Source: Ga0077523 sp038324085
GTDB taxonomy: Bacteria; Pseudomonadota; Gammaproteobacteria; Burkholderiales; Ga0077523
Reading direction: 5' to 3'
Assembly: GCA_038324085.1 (NCBI GenBank)
Contig: JBBQHP010000005.1
Span: 62,001-126,000 of the forward strand
DNA: 64,000 nt
Shown: in pieces, positions 18,252 to 27,410 of the stretch
Numbering within the stretch: position 1 is the first letter of the stretch
Layout: the number at the start of each line of letters is the position of its first letter
The notes under the pieces: generated by a model
Told to the model about the DNA's origin: nothing
The model's database searches: none
Seen by the model: the letters and a program-made list of their open reading frames with translations, nothing else
Made by a program: the position numbers and the translations under genes

Positions 18252-19277
18252 ATGAAGCACTTTGCATCTGTCCTGTTCGCGCTGGCCGCGATTCTCGGGC
18301 TGACGGCTTCGGCGCTCGCCGCCGCACCCGAGAAACCCGCGCTCACCATCGCGGTCGGCGGCAAGGCGACGCTCTATTACCTGCCGCTCGCGCTAGCGGA
18401 CCGGCTCGGCTATTTCAAGGAGGCGGGGCTCGACGTCGAGATACTCGACTTCCCGGGCGGCGCGAAGGCGCTGCAGGCGCTGATCGGTGGCAGCGCCGAT
18501 ATCGTCTCGGGCGGATTCGAGCACACCATACAGATGCAGGCAAAGGGCCAGAAAGTGCAGGCGTTCGTCCTGCAGGGCAACGCGGCACTCGCGCTCGGTC
18601 TGGTCAAGGGCAAGTTTGCGAGCTACGCCGGGCCGCAGGATCTCAAGGGGCGCAAGATCGGCGTAACGGCGCCGGGCTCCAGCACCCATACTTTCCTGAA
18701 CCAGCTCCTGGCGTCGGCCAAGCTGCGCCCGGAGGACGTATCCGTGATCGGTGTGGGCACCGGCGCCACCGCGGTCGCTGCGGTGCGCGGCGGCCGCATC
18801 GACGCCATCGCGAATGTCGAACCGTCGATCGTGATCCTGGAGAAATCCGGTGACATCCGGTTGGTGCACGAAACTTTCTCGGCCGCCGGTACCCGCGCCG
18901 TCTATGGCGGTCCGGTGCCCTCGGCCTGCCTCTATGCGAAGCAGGCGTTCATCCAGGCGCATCCGAACACGATCCAGGCCTTGACCACCGCCATGGTGCG
19001 CGCATTGCGCTGGCTGCACGAGGCATCGCCGGACGAGGTGATGCAGGTGATCCCCGCGGAATACACGCTCGGTGATCGCGCGGTGTACGCGGCCGCGCTG
19101 GAGCGGCTGCGGTCGGTCTACTCGCCCGACGGCGCGTTCGTGCGGGCAGGCGTCGAACGCGCGCTGACGATGACCATTTCGAGCGATCCTTCGGTGCGCG
19201 AGGCGGCGGCCGGCATCAAGCTGGATGAAACCTGGACCAACGCGTACGTCGAGAAGGTGCCGGCCGAGGTTCGCTGA
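18252..19277 (+). CDS. NMT1/SsuA-type ABC transporter solute-binding protein
   Basis: A 341-residue periplasmic binding protein. It has a clear signal peptide (MKHFASVLFALAAILGLTAS, ALAAA) followed by the NitT/TauT (NMT1/THI5-like) fold: ATLYYLPLALADRLGYFKEAG, VEILDFPGGAKALQALIGGSAD, LKGRKIGVTAPGSSTHTFL and VAAVRGGRIDAIANVEPS. Members bind nitrate, sulfonates, pyrimidine precursors or aromatics; the ligand cannot be read here. No permease or ATPase gene lies beside it, so it either works with a distant transporter or is an orphan. The start has GAGGGG upstream. It ends just before a tandem repeat. Confidence 0.87.
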   Translation: MKHFASVLFALAAILGLTASALAAAPEKPALTIAVGGKATLYYLPLALADRLGYFKEAGLDVEILDFPGGAKALQALIGGSADIVSGGFEHTIQMQAKGQKVQAFVLQGNAALALGLVKGKFASYAGPQDLKGRKIGVTAPGSSTHTFLNQLLASAKLRPEDVSVIGVGTGATAVAAVRGGRIDAIANVEPSIVILEKSGDIRLVHETFSAAGTRAVYGGPVPSACLYAKQAFIQAHPNTIQALTTAMVRALRWLHEASPDEVMQVIPAEYTLGDRAVYAAALERLRSVYSPDGAFVRAGVERALTMTISSDPSVREAAAGIKLDETWTNAYVEKVPAEVR

Positions 19278-19280
19278 CCT

Positions 19281-19516
19281 GCGCTAGCGACCTCAGCCAC
19301 CACGACGAAGTTCGAGCAACCTCGTTTCGGTCGCCGCTAGCGCTCGCCTGGCCGTCGATCCCCGCCCCTGCGGGGCAGGGCCCCTCGCCGGGTGGCTCGC
19401 GCTAGCGACCTCAGCCACCACGACGAAGTTCGAGCAACCTCGTTTCGGTCGCCGCTAGCGCTCGCCTGGCCGTCGATCCCCGCCCCTGCGGGGCGGGGCC
19501 CCTCGCCGGGTGGCTC
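19281..19516. repeat. 118-bp direct tandem repeat, two copies
   Basis: Units at 19281-19398 and 19399-19516 are identical except for one base (GGGGCAGGG against GGGGCGGGG). A third unit starts at 19517 with GCGCTAGCG and then breaks off. Each unit contains GCGCTAGCG, GCCGCTAGCGC and a strong hairpin CCCCGCCCC-TGC-GGGGCGGGG, perfect in the second copy. The block fills the space between two convergent genes. The stop codon TAG of the minus-strand gene (19520-19522) comes from the CTAG of the third partial unit. A related hairpin core occurs at 58079-58120. Confidence 0.9.
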
Positions 19517-19519
19517 GCG

Positions 19520-22500
19520 CTAGCGTCCGGAGCGCGTTCCGTCCATATCGGGCTTCGTGGGCTTCGTGGGCGTCGTGGGCGTCGTCGCGCCAGCCCTGGA
19601 TTCGCCGGACATCGTCTCGATGAGATCCGCCGGCAGCTTGACCGTATTGGCGATGATGTCGATCAGGCGCGATGCCACGGCCTTGGGGCCGAGCGGCACG
19701 ACGATCGGCCGATCGACCGTGCCATTCACGCGAACCGGCAGCGCCAGCACGGTTCCGCCGAAGATGCGTCGCAGGACCGGCGTGTTGTCGAGGATCCAGT
19801 TGACTGTCTGCAGCGGCGCCACGAGCACGTTGACGTCCACCTTGCCGGACGCATAGTCCACGCTGCCTTCAGCCGCGATCTTGATACCCGTGGCGTCGAG
19901 CACCGCCTGATCGAAGCGCACCGTACTGCCGTCGATCGTGCCGTCGACCTTCGCCCAGCGGTAACCCATGCCCTTCTGCTGGAGGTCCGGCATCTTGCCG
20001 CGCACGACTTCGGTCACGTTCAACAGGTCGAAGATCTTGGTGAGCGTGTCGAACTTCTCGATGCGCCCAGCGCGAGACGTGGCGGAAAACCGCCCCTGCA
20101 GAGCGTCGAGCAGCGCGTCCGGCGCGCCGCTGGCCGACAGGTCCGCATCGAGATCCATCCGGCCGGTCATCTGCACGCGGGCGTTGCTCAGGCACGCGAT
20201 CGATTCGTCGAGGACGGCATCGCGCGCCCGGATGACCACGACCGCGTCGACATGCTTCGCTTTCGCGGTGGCATTGCCGTTCAGCGAAAGCGAACAGAAC
20301 GAGGCACGTGTGATCCTCGCGTCGAGTCGGGCCGCATCGAGGGTGGCGCTGCCGGTCAACGGTGCGACGTCGAGGCGCCCCTTGCGCAGGTGGCCGATGT
20401 CGAAGCGCACTTCGCCCGACCACGGCAAACGCTCGAGGATGCCGAGGCGGTCCGCGAGCGAAGGGGCCGCTACATCGGCCGGCGCCGCAGTCGCCGGACC
20501 GGGAACCGGCTCGGGAATCACGATCGTGTCGGCGCGGACGTCGCCGTCGACGCGAAACGCACTGCCCCCGCGGTCCAGGCTGCCGCTGACCGTCATCCGC
20601 GAAGGGCCGCTCGATAGCGTCGCGGACGCAATCGAGATCCGGGCATCGTGCGCCGTCATCGCGAAGCGCTCGACGACGAGCGGCTCGGCGAGGGCGGCGA
20701 CCGGCACCCGGATATCCTCGCCCTGGAGCGAGCCCGATCCGGTGCCATACCCCGGACGGCGCAAGTCGCCACTCAGTCGCAGATCGCCTTGCAGTGTGCC
20801 GAGCGCGATCGGCGGTGTCGCGAACACGCGCGCGATGCTCGATCCCGCGAGATGGCCCGTGAAAGCCATATCGAAGCGCTCGCCTTCGAGACTCCCTGCG
20901 AAGGTCGCCTCGGATGCGTCGTCCCGGATTGCCAACCGATCGATCCTGATGCCCTCGCCGACGCGGCTGGCGGTGAATCCGATGGCAGGTCCCCCGTGCA
21001 CCTGGACGCTGCCTTGCGCCTTGATGCTGCCCGCCTTGTCCCATGACACATCGACGCCCGGAACGCCGAGAGCGTCCCGCAGGCGCCATCGATCCGCAAT
21101 CCCGGCACGCCCGGCGATCCAGTCGAGGGACTCGGCACCCAGGCGGCCCTGCAGCGAAGCCTGCACGTGCTCGATGCCGTTTCGATAGTCGCCGACGCGA
21201 CCGCCGAGATCGAGGTCAAGGTCCAGGGCCGAGACATGCACCGAACGGACGACGATGGCGCGCGACTCGACCTCGACCGTGCCGCTGTCGAAGGCGAGCG
21301 GCGGCCCGAGCGCGGGCGCGTCGAAGCGGACCTGGTGCGGCGTCGCGGCAACCCGGAAGCGGAGATCCGATGGCGATTGGAGCGGTCCCTCCAGTTGCTG
21401 CACCGAAAGCGCCACCTGCCCGGACACGCGATCGATCCGTTTGAACCATTGCGACCACTCGGACTGCTGGCGCGCCCAGTCGAACCAGGGCCCGAGGGTC
21501 ACCCGCCCCGCGCCGCGTCCATCGCGCACCGGAAACGGGGCGGCAAGGCCGATTACGACGCCCAGGCCGCTGAAGGAGGTACGACCCACGGTGCCGCCGA
21601 TCTCGCTCAGCGCCAGCGAGTCTTCCGCATACGCGATGCGGCCCTGGGCGATGTCGAGCGGAAACGGAATCGCCGCATGCGACAGCGTCGCCTTCAGCGC
21701 CGATACCTGGATTTGCGGACGCAGATGTTGCACATCGCTACCGAAGGCGGCGTGGACGATGGCGCTGCCGGCGAGATCGCGCACGCGCGCCATCTGCGCG
21801 CGCGCGGCCCGGTCGGTGACGATGCGCCGGGCGATCGACCAGCCCTCGCCCAGATCGAGATCGATCGTCACGTCGCCGCGCATGGGCATGGGATCCACGC
21901 CGAGCGTTGCAGCGAACGTGCCCGCGTGCGCCCGCGACTTTTCCGTGGTCGCCGCGATGTCCTCCACGTGGATCTCGTTCTGCTCGAAACGAATGCGCGC
22001 CGCCCCGTCGTGCAGACGCACTTCATACGCGGGCACATCCAGCGTGACGCCGGCGATCTCGCCAGTGGCATGCAGCGACCCGGGCGCCATCAGCTCGTCG
22101 AGGGTGGTGCCACGGCTGGCGAGATGAAGCGCCGCGATCGTGCCGGCGTCGATGGTGACGGGCAGATTGGCGAGCCAACGGGCATCGGGTGCCAGGCGCC
22201 GGGCCGCGTCGATCAGCGTCGGAATATCCACGTCGGCTGTTTCCGCGCTCAGCTTGAATCCCGCGCTCGGCTCCCAGGCGAGCGCGGCGGCCAGGTCGAG
22301 GCGCGGCGAAGCGAGGGTCAGCCGCCGCAGCGATAGATCCAGCGCACCGTTCACGACCCGCGCCGTGGCTTTCACATCCACGCCTTGCGCATCGAATCGT
22401 CCCTGGCCGACGCGCACTGCCACAGTGGGTGCAGCCAGGGTCAGATCGGCGCTGGCATTGCTCAGTCCATTCAGTTTCAGGGCCACGGCGAGCTTCGCGG

Positions 22501-23227
22501 TGGCCTCTTCCAGCGGCCAGGGTGCACTGATTCCGGCGAGTTCACCGAGCCGGTGCACGCGCAGGCCGATCACTTCGGCGCGTCCTTCGCCCACCAGGGT
22601 CCCGTGGGCAACGTGCAATGTGAGCTGGAGCTTGTCCCACCACGGCGCGGCGCAGGCGAGCTGCGCGTCGATGATGCCGTGGGCTACGGCGAACCGCAGC
22701 GACACATGATCGACCGTGAACGGCGGTCGAGTGCCGAGACGAATCTCGACTGTGCCATCGACCACTTCGACGTCGGCGCCAGGCGCGGCATCGACGAAGG
22801 CGTCCACGACGGTGTGCAGCCGCTGTTCGGTCTGCGCCAGCGAGAACGGCCGGTCATCGCCCGCGGGCTCCGGAAGCGTCGCGCGGATTCGCGGCGACTC
22901 TATCCGGACGGTGCGTGGCCGGACCTTCGCGCGGAGCAATCCGAGGGCGTCGAGATCGACCGCAGCGGATTTCGCGGTGACGTCGATCGTGCCGGGCATG
23001 GCGAAGCGCGGCTCCGACAACACGATGCCCGGACGCGGCAACCAGTGCAGTTCGATCGCCGCGAATCTCGCACGTCCCCCGGTCGCGTCGCCGATCCAGC
23101 GCTCGACCTGCGCCCGGACCGCCGCCGCGTCGATCCACAGCGGCGCCGCGAGGACGAGCGCGATCAGCGCCAGGAGCGGCAGCGCGCAGGCAAGAACGAT
23201 CCAAAACCGCGCACCCCGCCGCCGCAT
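19520..23227 (-). CDS. AsmA/TamB-like large envelope protein
   Basis: A 1235-residue protein with one N-terminal membrane segment (FWIVLACALPLLALIALVLA) and a very long periplasmic part made of repeating beta-strands. The N-terminal RWIGDATGGRARFAAIELHW and RPGIVLSEPRFAMPG, and the C-terminal GRIEKFDTLTKIFDLLNVTE, GIKIAAEGSVDYASGKVDV and PVRVNGTVDRPIVVPLGPK, are of the AsmA-like C-terminal/DUF3971 type. Such proteins form bridge-like grooves thought to move phospholipids between inner and outer membranes. The C-terminus ends in a Thr-Pro-Lys repeat (TPTTPTKPTKP) encoded by short direct repeats. It ends at the tandem-repeat block. A cupin gene lies just upstream on the same strand. Confidence 0.82.
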   Translation of the reverse strand: MRRRGARFWIVLACALPLLALIALVLAAPLWIDAAAVRAQVERWIGDATGGRARFAAIELHWLPRPGIVLSEPRFAMPGTIDVTAKSAAVDLDALGLLRAKVRPRTVRIESPRIRATLPEPAGDDRPFSLAQTEQRLHTVVDAFVDAAPGADVEVVDGTVEIRLGTRPPFTVDHVSLRFAVAHGIIDAQLACAAPWWDKLQLTLHVAHGTLVGEGRAEVIGLRVHRLGELAGISAPWPLEEATAKLAVALKLNGLSNASADLTLAAPTVAVRVGQGRFDAQGVDVKATARVVNGALDLSLRRLTLASPRLDLAAALAWEPSAGFKLSAETADVDIPTLIDAARRLAPDARWLANLPVTIDAGTIAALHLASRGTTLDELMAPGSLHATGEIAGVTLDVPAYEVRLHDGAARIRFEQNEIHVEDIAATTEKSRAHAGTFAATLGVDPMPMRGDVTIDLDLGEGWSIARRIVTDRAARAQMARVRDLAGSAIVHAAFGSDVQHLRPQIQVSALKATLSHAAIPFPLDIAQGRIAYAEDSLALSEIGGTVGRTSFSGLGVVIGLAAPFPVRDGRGAGRVTLGPWFDWARQQSEWSQWFKRIDRVSGQVALSVQQLEGPLQSPSDLRFRVAATPHQVRFDAPALGPPLAFDSGTVEVESRAIVVRSVHVSALDLDLDLGGRVGDYRNGIEHVQASLQGRLGAESLDWIAGRAGIADRWRLRDALGVPGVDVSWDKAGSIKAQGSVQVHGGPAIGFTASRVGEGIRIDRLAIRDDASEATFAGSLEGERFDMAFTGHLAGSSIARVFATPPIALGTLQGDLRLSGDLRRPGYGTGSGSLQGEDIRVPVAALAEPLVVERFAMTAHDARISIASATLSSGPSRMTVSGSLDRGGSAFRVDGDVRADTIVIPEPVPGPATAAPADVAAPSLADRLGILERLPWSGEVRFDIGHLRKGRLDVAPLTGSATLDAARLDARITRASFCSLSLNGNATAKAKHVDAVVVIRARDAVLDESIACLSNARVQMTGRMDLDADLSASGAPDALLDALQGRFSATSRAGRIEKFDTLTKIFDLLNVTEVVRGKMPDLQQKGMGYRWAKVDGTIDGSTVRFDQAVLDATGIKIAAEGSVDYASGKVDVNVLVAPLQTVNWILDNTPVLRRIFGGTVLALPVRVNGTVDRPIVVPLGPKAVASRLIDIIANTVKLPADLIETMSGESRAGATTPTTPTKPTKPDMDGTRSGR

Positions 23228-23236
23228 CCGCCGGGA

Positions 23237-23650
23237 TCAGGGCTTGAAGACGTCCACGGTCACGATGACGGTGGGCACGCTGCCCTTGTTCTCCGCCCAA
23301 TGGGTGACGTCGCCGCCCTCGGTCCAGCTCTCGCCCGGTTCGTGTACCTTCACCCAGCCGCCTTCCCGCCCTTCGGTGAGCTCGCCCGATACGACGTGGG
23401 CGACTGCCGGCCGGCCCTTGTGGCTGTGAACTGCCACGACCCCGCCCGGTTCGATGGTCACGACGCGCAGACGCAATTGCCGTCCGTCGACGCTGTCGAT
23501 CTGTCCGGGCAGGTCGAGGGTGGTCGGCGCGCCGATGCTGACGCCGTGCGTGGCCGAGGGTGGTGTCTGCTCGCCCACGGCGAGCCCGATGCCGAAGGCA
23601 ATGGCGGCGATTGTCGTGCCTGCGGCAACGAGCGATAGCGTGTGTTTCAT
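23237..23650 (-). CDS. Exported cupin-domain protein
   Basis: A 137-residue protein. A signal peptide or anchor (MKHTLSLVAAGTTIAAIAFG) precedes a single cupin barrel: RLRVVTIEPGGVVAVHSHKG carries the first metal-ligand His pair (HSH), then AVAHVVSGELTEGREGGWV and WTEGGDVTHWAENKG. GGGAG lies upstream of the ATG at 23650; the open frame to 23989 is not supported. Small exported cupins of this type are usually of unknown function. It ends nine bases before the AsmA-like start codon on the same strand and is likely co-transcribed. Confidence 0.8.
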   Translation of the reverse strand: MKHTLSLVAAGTTIAAIAFGIGLAVGEQTPPSATHGVSIGAPTTLDLPGQIDSVDGRQLRLRVVTIEPGGVVAVHSHKGRPAVAHVVSGELTEGREGGWVKVHEPGESWTEGGDVTHWAENKGSVPTVIVTVDVFKP

Positions 23651-23835
23651 GGTCTGGTCTCCCGGAAATTGTGGATGGTCTGCCGCTCGCGGTACGGGCG
23701 CGGGCGGGGACCTGTGAACATACGCCGAAGCAGGCCCGGCTGCATGTGCCGGTCGCCTTGACCTGTCCCCCGCGTTACGATTGCGTTCTGTGCACTTGAA
23801 CGGGGCGCGTGCCGCCCCCAGCCGGAGGAATCGCC

Positions 23836-25155
23836 GTGATCCCAGATCGCATCGAAGTAAGCATAGCGGGTGGACTCGACTTCGAGCTACCCCCGATGGC
23901 GCGTGTGCGCCAGAAGTTCGACCCCGCCCGCCTGGACGACATCTCCGGTGCGATCCGGCGCGAGTTCCAGCGGCCGGAAGTGCGTGCACGCGTCAAGCCC
24001 GGGCAGGTGATCGCCGTGGGCTGCGGCAGCCGCGGCGTCGCCAATATCGGCCTGATCGCCCGTACCGTGATCGAAGAACTGGTCGCGCTGGGTGCGAAGC
24101 CCTTCGTCTTTCCGTGCATGGGCAGTCATGGTGCCGCGACCGCCGAAGGCCAGCGCAAGGTACTGGAGACCTACGGCATCACCGAGGCCGCCACCGGTGT
24201 CCCGGTGCGCGCGACGATGGACACGGTCATCGTCGGCCAGCTCGAAGACGGCACGCCGGTGCACATGGACCGGTTCGCGTCCGAGGCCGACGGCATCGTG
24301 GTCATCAATCGCATCAAGCCGCACACCGGGTTTCGCGGCGCGACCGAGAGCGGGCTCACCAAGATGCTCTCGATCGGCATCGGCAAGATCGTCGGCGCCG
24401 CGACCTACCACCGGCATGGCATGGATCGCTTTCCCGAGCTGCTGCCGCAGATCCGCGACGTGCATCTCGCGCATCGCAATGTGCTGTTCGGCGTCGGCAT
24501 CGTCGAGAACGCCTACGACGAGACAGCGCACGTCGAACTGGTGGCTTCCGAGCAGCTCGCGATCCGCGAGCCCGTGCTCCAGGCCATGGCGAAGGCGATG
24601 ATGCCCCGCCTCTGCTTCGACGAGATCGACGTGCTGATCATCGAGGAGATGGGCAAGAACATCTCGGGCGCGGGCTTCGACCCCAACATCACCGGCCGCA
24701 ATCGCCGCAATGTGCAGTGGTCGCCGACACCGCTGGTGAAGAAGATCGTGGTGCTGGGCCTCACGCGCGTCTCCCACGGCAATGCCACCGGCATCGGCGG
24801 CGCCGACGTCATCACGATGCGCCTGTTCCGCGATCTCGATGTCTCGTCCACGTATGCCAACGTGATCACGGCGGGCAATCTCGATGGTGCCGCGATTCCC
24901 ATCGTCATGAACGACGACCACGATGCCATTGCGCTCGCGGTGAAGACCGTCGTGCGCGTGAAGCCCGAGAACTGTCGCGTGGTGCGCGTCCGCAATACGC
25001 TGCACCTGTCCGAGATCGAAGTGTCGGCCTCGATGCTGGCCGAAGTCACCGCACAACCCGATCGGTTCGAAGTCGTCGGGAAGCCGCATGCCTGGTCGTT
25101 CGATGCGCAGGGGAATCTCGCGCCACTGACCGGGGAGATGGTGGCGGCCGCGTGA
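23836..25155 (+). CDS. LarA-domain (DUF2088) protein
   Basis: A 439-residue protein related to the N-terminal domain of nickel-pincer lactate racemase LarA. Seen: VKPGQVIAVGCGSRGVANIG, PFVFPCMGSHGAATAEGQ, the HTGFRGATESGLTKM loop, KIVGAATYHRHG and DVLIIEEMGKNISGAGFDPN. Proteins of this subgroup are uncharacterised and could be racemases or epimerases using the Ni-pincer cofactor, but no larB/C/E cofactor genes are nearby. The GTG at 23836 is chosen because GGAGG sits seven bases upstream. No signal peptide. It is divergent from the cupin gene. Confidence 0.8.
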   Translation: MIPDRIEVSIAGGLDFELPPMARVRQKFDPARLDDISGAIRREFQRPEVRARVKPGQVIAVGCGSRGVANIGLIARTVIEELVALGAKPFVFPCMGSHGAATAEGQRKVLETYGITEAATGVPVRATMDTVIVGQLEDGTPVHMDRFASEADGIVVINRIKPHTGFRGATESGLTKMLSIGIGKIVGAATYHRHGMDRFPELLPQIRDVHLAHRNVLFGVGIVENAYDETAHVELVASEQLAIREPVLQAMAKAMMPRLCFDEIDVLIIEEMGKNISGAGFDPNITGRNRRNVQWSPTPLVKKIVVLGLTRVSHGNATGIGGADVITMRLFRDLDVSSTYANVITAGNLDGAAIPIVMNDDHDAIALAVKTVVRVKPENCRVVRVRNTLHLSEIEVSASMLAEVTAQPDRFEVVGKPHAWSFDAQGNLAPLTGEMVAAA

Positions 25156-25280
25156 GGGCGAAGGGCTGACCGATTCGACCCAGGCACCCGCGTGGGGCAG
25201 CATCGGCCGGGCAAGAGCGAACCCGGAACGTCGGCGGGGCGGGAACGGACCCCGGCCATCACCCCGCCCGTCGCACGGCT

Positions 25281-25465
25281 ATGACTGCATTCAGCACCTC
25301 TGGTGGGATCCCGGCAACCGTGGAACAGGTCTTCGCCGCGATCAGCGACCCGGACCGCTTGGCGCGATGGTGGGGCCGGCGGGATTCACCAGCACTTTAA
25401 GCGTCTGCGAATTCAAGTGTGGCGGGTACTGGTCGTCCAGCGTGACGAGACGGGGTCGCTGGGAC
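25281..25465 (+). pseudogene. Broken AHSA1/SRPBCC-family gene
   Basis: ATG at 25281 opens a frame that reads ATVEQVFAAISDPDRLARWW, the start of an AHSA1 (START-like) domain, and then meets TAA at about 25400. One base shift in the TGGTGGGGCC run restores WWGPAGFTSTLSVCEFKCGG, the expected continuation. After GGYW the similarity stops, so the gene has lost one G and its whole C-terminal half. The region 25156-25605 contains no other gene. Confidence 0.65.
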
Positions 25466-25605
25466 GCAGCCCCGATCGGATCCGGTTTCGATCCGCGCAG
25501 GTCGCCTTCGCATGCCGATGCCCCCGAGGCCGGGAGGCGCGATAATCCCGGCCTGGAGCCGAAAGCCCCGGCGCTTCGCAACAGTCGATTTCCGTGGGAG
25601 ACGCG

Positions 25606-26229
25606 ATGAACCTCGCAAGCTCGAAGATGATCGGGATGACAGTCCTCGTTGCCTTGCTGTGCGGGACGGGACCGGCCACGGCGCAGTCCGACCGGGCGAT
25701 CACCCAGGACGTACTGCGCGATCCGTGGGTGCGCGCGCTCGCCGTGCTCGAATCGTCATCGGGTCCGATCGCCGGCGCGAAGGCCGATACGCATGTGCGG
25801 CTCGACGGGGTGCTCGAGCCACTCGAGGTTGCGATCGGCGGGTTCGAGACACAGGTGGATCGGGTGATCGATCGCCTCGTGGGCGATCCGCAGTTCGCTT
25901 ATGTGGCCGCGCAGACCTCGCATGAACTGTCAGCCCAGCTCGCCGAGGTGCATTCCTTGTTCACCGCGCTGTACACGACCCTGGGTGTGCAGGATCGCGG
26001 CGACGTGGTCTCGGCGCAGGCCGCACTCGCGGATCTGCGGGACGTGCTGAACGCCGGGTCGGCATTCGAGCGCGATGTCGTGCAGGTGCTCGGCTCGGGC
26101 TCCAGGCAACAGATCGTCGAACTCGCGACGCGATGGTGGAACGGCGAAGAGCGGGCGATCGCGGTAAAGAAACGCGTTGCTGAACTCAGGCAGGGATCCG
26201 GCGGGCAGCGAGCGGAGCCGCCGCGTTGA
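25606..26229 (+). CDS. Exported helical protein of unknown function
   Basis: A 207-residue protein with a signal peptide (MIGMTVLVALLCGTGPATAQ). The mature part is mostly alpha-helical (ALAVLESSSGPIAGAK; PLEVAIGGFETQVDRVIDRL; TSHELSAQLAEVHSLFTALY; AQAALADLRDVLNAGSAF). Charged, no Cys or catalytic motif. GGGAGACGCG before the ATG at 25606 supports the start. No family recognised. It sits among gene remnants. Confidence 0.6.
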   Translation: MNLASSKMIGMTVLVALLCGTGPATAQSDRAITQDVLRDPWVRALAVLESSSGPIAGAKADTHVRLDGVLEPLEVAIGGFETQVDRVIDRLVGDPQFAYVAAQTSHELSAQLAEVHSLFTALYTTLGVQDRGDVVSAQAALADLRDVLNAGSAFERDVVQVLGSGSRQQIVELATRWWNGEERAIAVKKRVAELRQGSGGQRAEPPR

Positions 26230-26254
26230 GCGAGGATCCCGGGATGAGCACCGC

Positions 26255-26341
26255 TTAGAGCCTGATCCGGTTCCTGATCTCGGGCATGTCCTCGCCGTGC
26301 TCGACGAGGTGCTGCCGGGGCTCGATCAGATCCTGCGCAGC
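26255..26341 (-). pseudogene. C-terminal remnant of a phosphoketolase
   Basis: On the minus strand the last codons before TAA (26257-26255) read QDLIEPRQHLVEHGEDMPEI then RNR. Xylulose-5-phosphate/fructose-6-phosphate phosphoketolases end in nearly the same way (a Lys/Leu-Ile-Glu-His-Arg-Gln helix, then HGEDMPEIRNW). Nothing recognisable continues upstream to 26555, so only the tail of the gene survives. The whole stretch 26230-26555 holds no other gene I can support. Confidence 0.5.
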
Positions 26342-26555
26342 GCCCGCTTCGGCAGGACGTCCTGCGCGGAGGGACGGTGCTGGTTCGCCTGGTCATGGCG
26401 CTTGCCTGGGTTCGTGGCCCGACGCACCACACCGAGGAAAAGATCGCGCGGGCCCCGCGTGGGCGCATCATCAGGGTCCGGGATGCCAGCGCGCATGGCC
26501 GGAGCGTGAATCGACCTCGGGCCCGCGAGCGCGTGTGCAGCCCACCGGCTGGTCG

Positions 26556-27374
26556 ATGCCGGACCCTTCGACGAAAGCGAGCGTTCAGATTTCCTGCTGC
26601 CTGTGGTTTCGCCTGGCCCTGGTCGTGACGTCGCTGGGGTCGTGCGCTCTGGCTGCCGCGCCGGTCGAGGTTCGCTACGCCGAAGGCGTCACGCACGGAT
26701 TTCTCCAGTTGCGCACGGCCGACGATGTTCTCATTGCATCGGGGGATCTGCTGCAGACTGCCCGCGGCGGCGAGGTCGAAAGCCGGATGGTGTTCCAGTT
26801 CAAGGACGGGTCGCTGTTCGACGAGACCGTCGTGTACACCCAGCAACGGGTGTTCGCGATGCGCAGCTTCCACCTTGTCCAGCGTGGACCGGCATTCACC
26901 GAAGACACCGAGATACGGCTGCAGGGCGCCTCCGGAAAATACCTCGTCACCACGAGATCCCACGACAACGGGCGGGAGGAAACGCTGCAAGGCGTGGTCG
27001 AACTTCCGGCGGATGTCTACAACGGCATGGTTGCCACCGTGGCGAAGAACCTTCCCCAGGGGAGCACTGCGCGCGTGCATGTCATGGCCTTCACGCCTCG
27101 ACCCATGTTGATCGAGCTGGAAATCGCGCCGGGAATCGAACATCAGCTCAAGGTGGGCGAACTGTACAAGCCCGCCATCCACTACGTGCTCAAAGCGCAT
27201 CCCGGCCCCTGGCTGGAATTCTTCGGCCGGCTGTTCGGGCGCATGCCGGCCGACTCTCACATCTGGATCATCACCGCGGGGGGCGTGCCCGCGTTCTCGA
27301 GATATGAAGGCCCGCTGGACCCGAAAGGGCCGCTGTGGCGCATCGAACTGACCAGCCCGCGCTGGAGCGAGTAG
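26556..27374 (+). CDS. Exported protein of unknown function
   Basis: A 272-residue protein. The N-terminus has a hydrophobic signal-like segment (LWFRLALVVTSLGSCALAA). The mature part looks beta-rich: APVEVRYAEGVTHGFLQLRT, ESRMVFQFKDGSLFDETVVY, RVHVMAFTPRPMLIELEIAP and HSWIIT-like HIWIITAGGVPAFSRYEG near the end. SCA-A may be a lipobox-like region, but it is not a good one. The ATG at 26556 is the best match to a signal-peptide start; the upstream open frame is unsupported. No named family recognised. Convergent with the next gene. Confidence 0.65.
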   Translation: MPDPSTKASVQISCCLWFRLALVVTSLGSCALAAAPVEVRYAEGVTHGFLQLRTADDVLIASGDLLQTARGGEVESRMVFQFKDGSLFDETVVYTQQRVFAMRSFHLVQRGPAFTEDTEIRLQGASGKYLVTTRSHDNGREETLQGVVELPADVYNGMVATVAKNLPQGSTARVHVMAFTPRPMLIELEIAPGIEHQLKVGELYKPAIHYVLKAHPGPWLEFFGRLFGRMPADSHIWIITAGGVPAFSRYEGPLDPKGPLWRIELTSPRWSE

Positions 27375-27410
27375 CGGCTGCAGAGGGCGGGGGCCCGCTC
27401 GAGGCCCGCT

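Noticed and set aside
19281..19516. CRISPR array
   Set aside because: Two contiguous 118-bp units without spacers; no cas genes.
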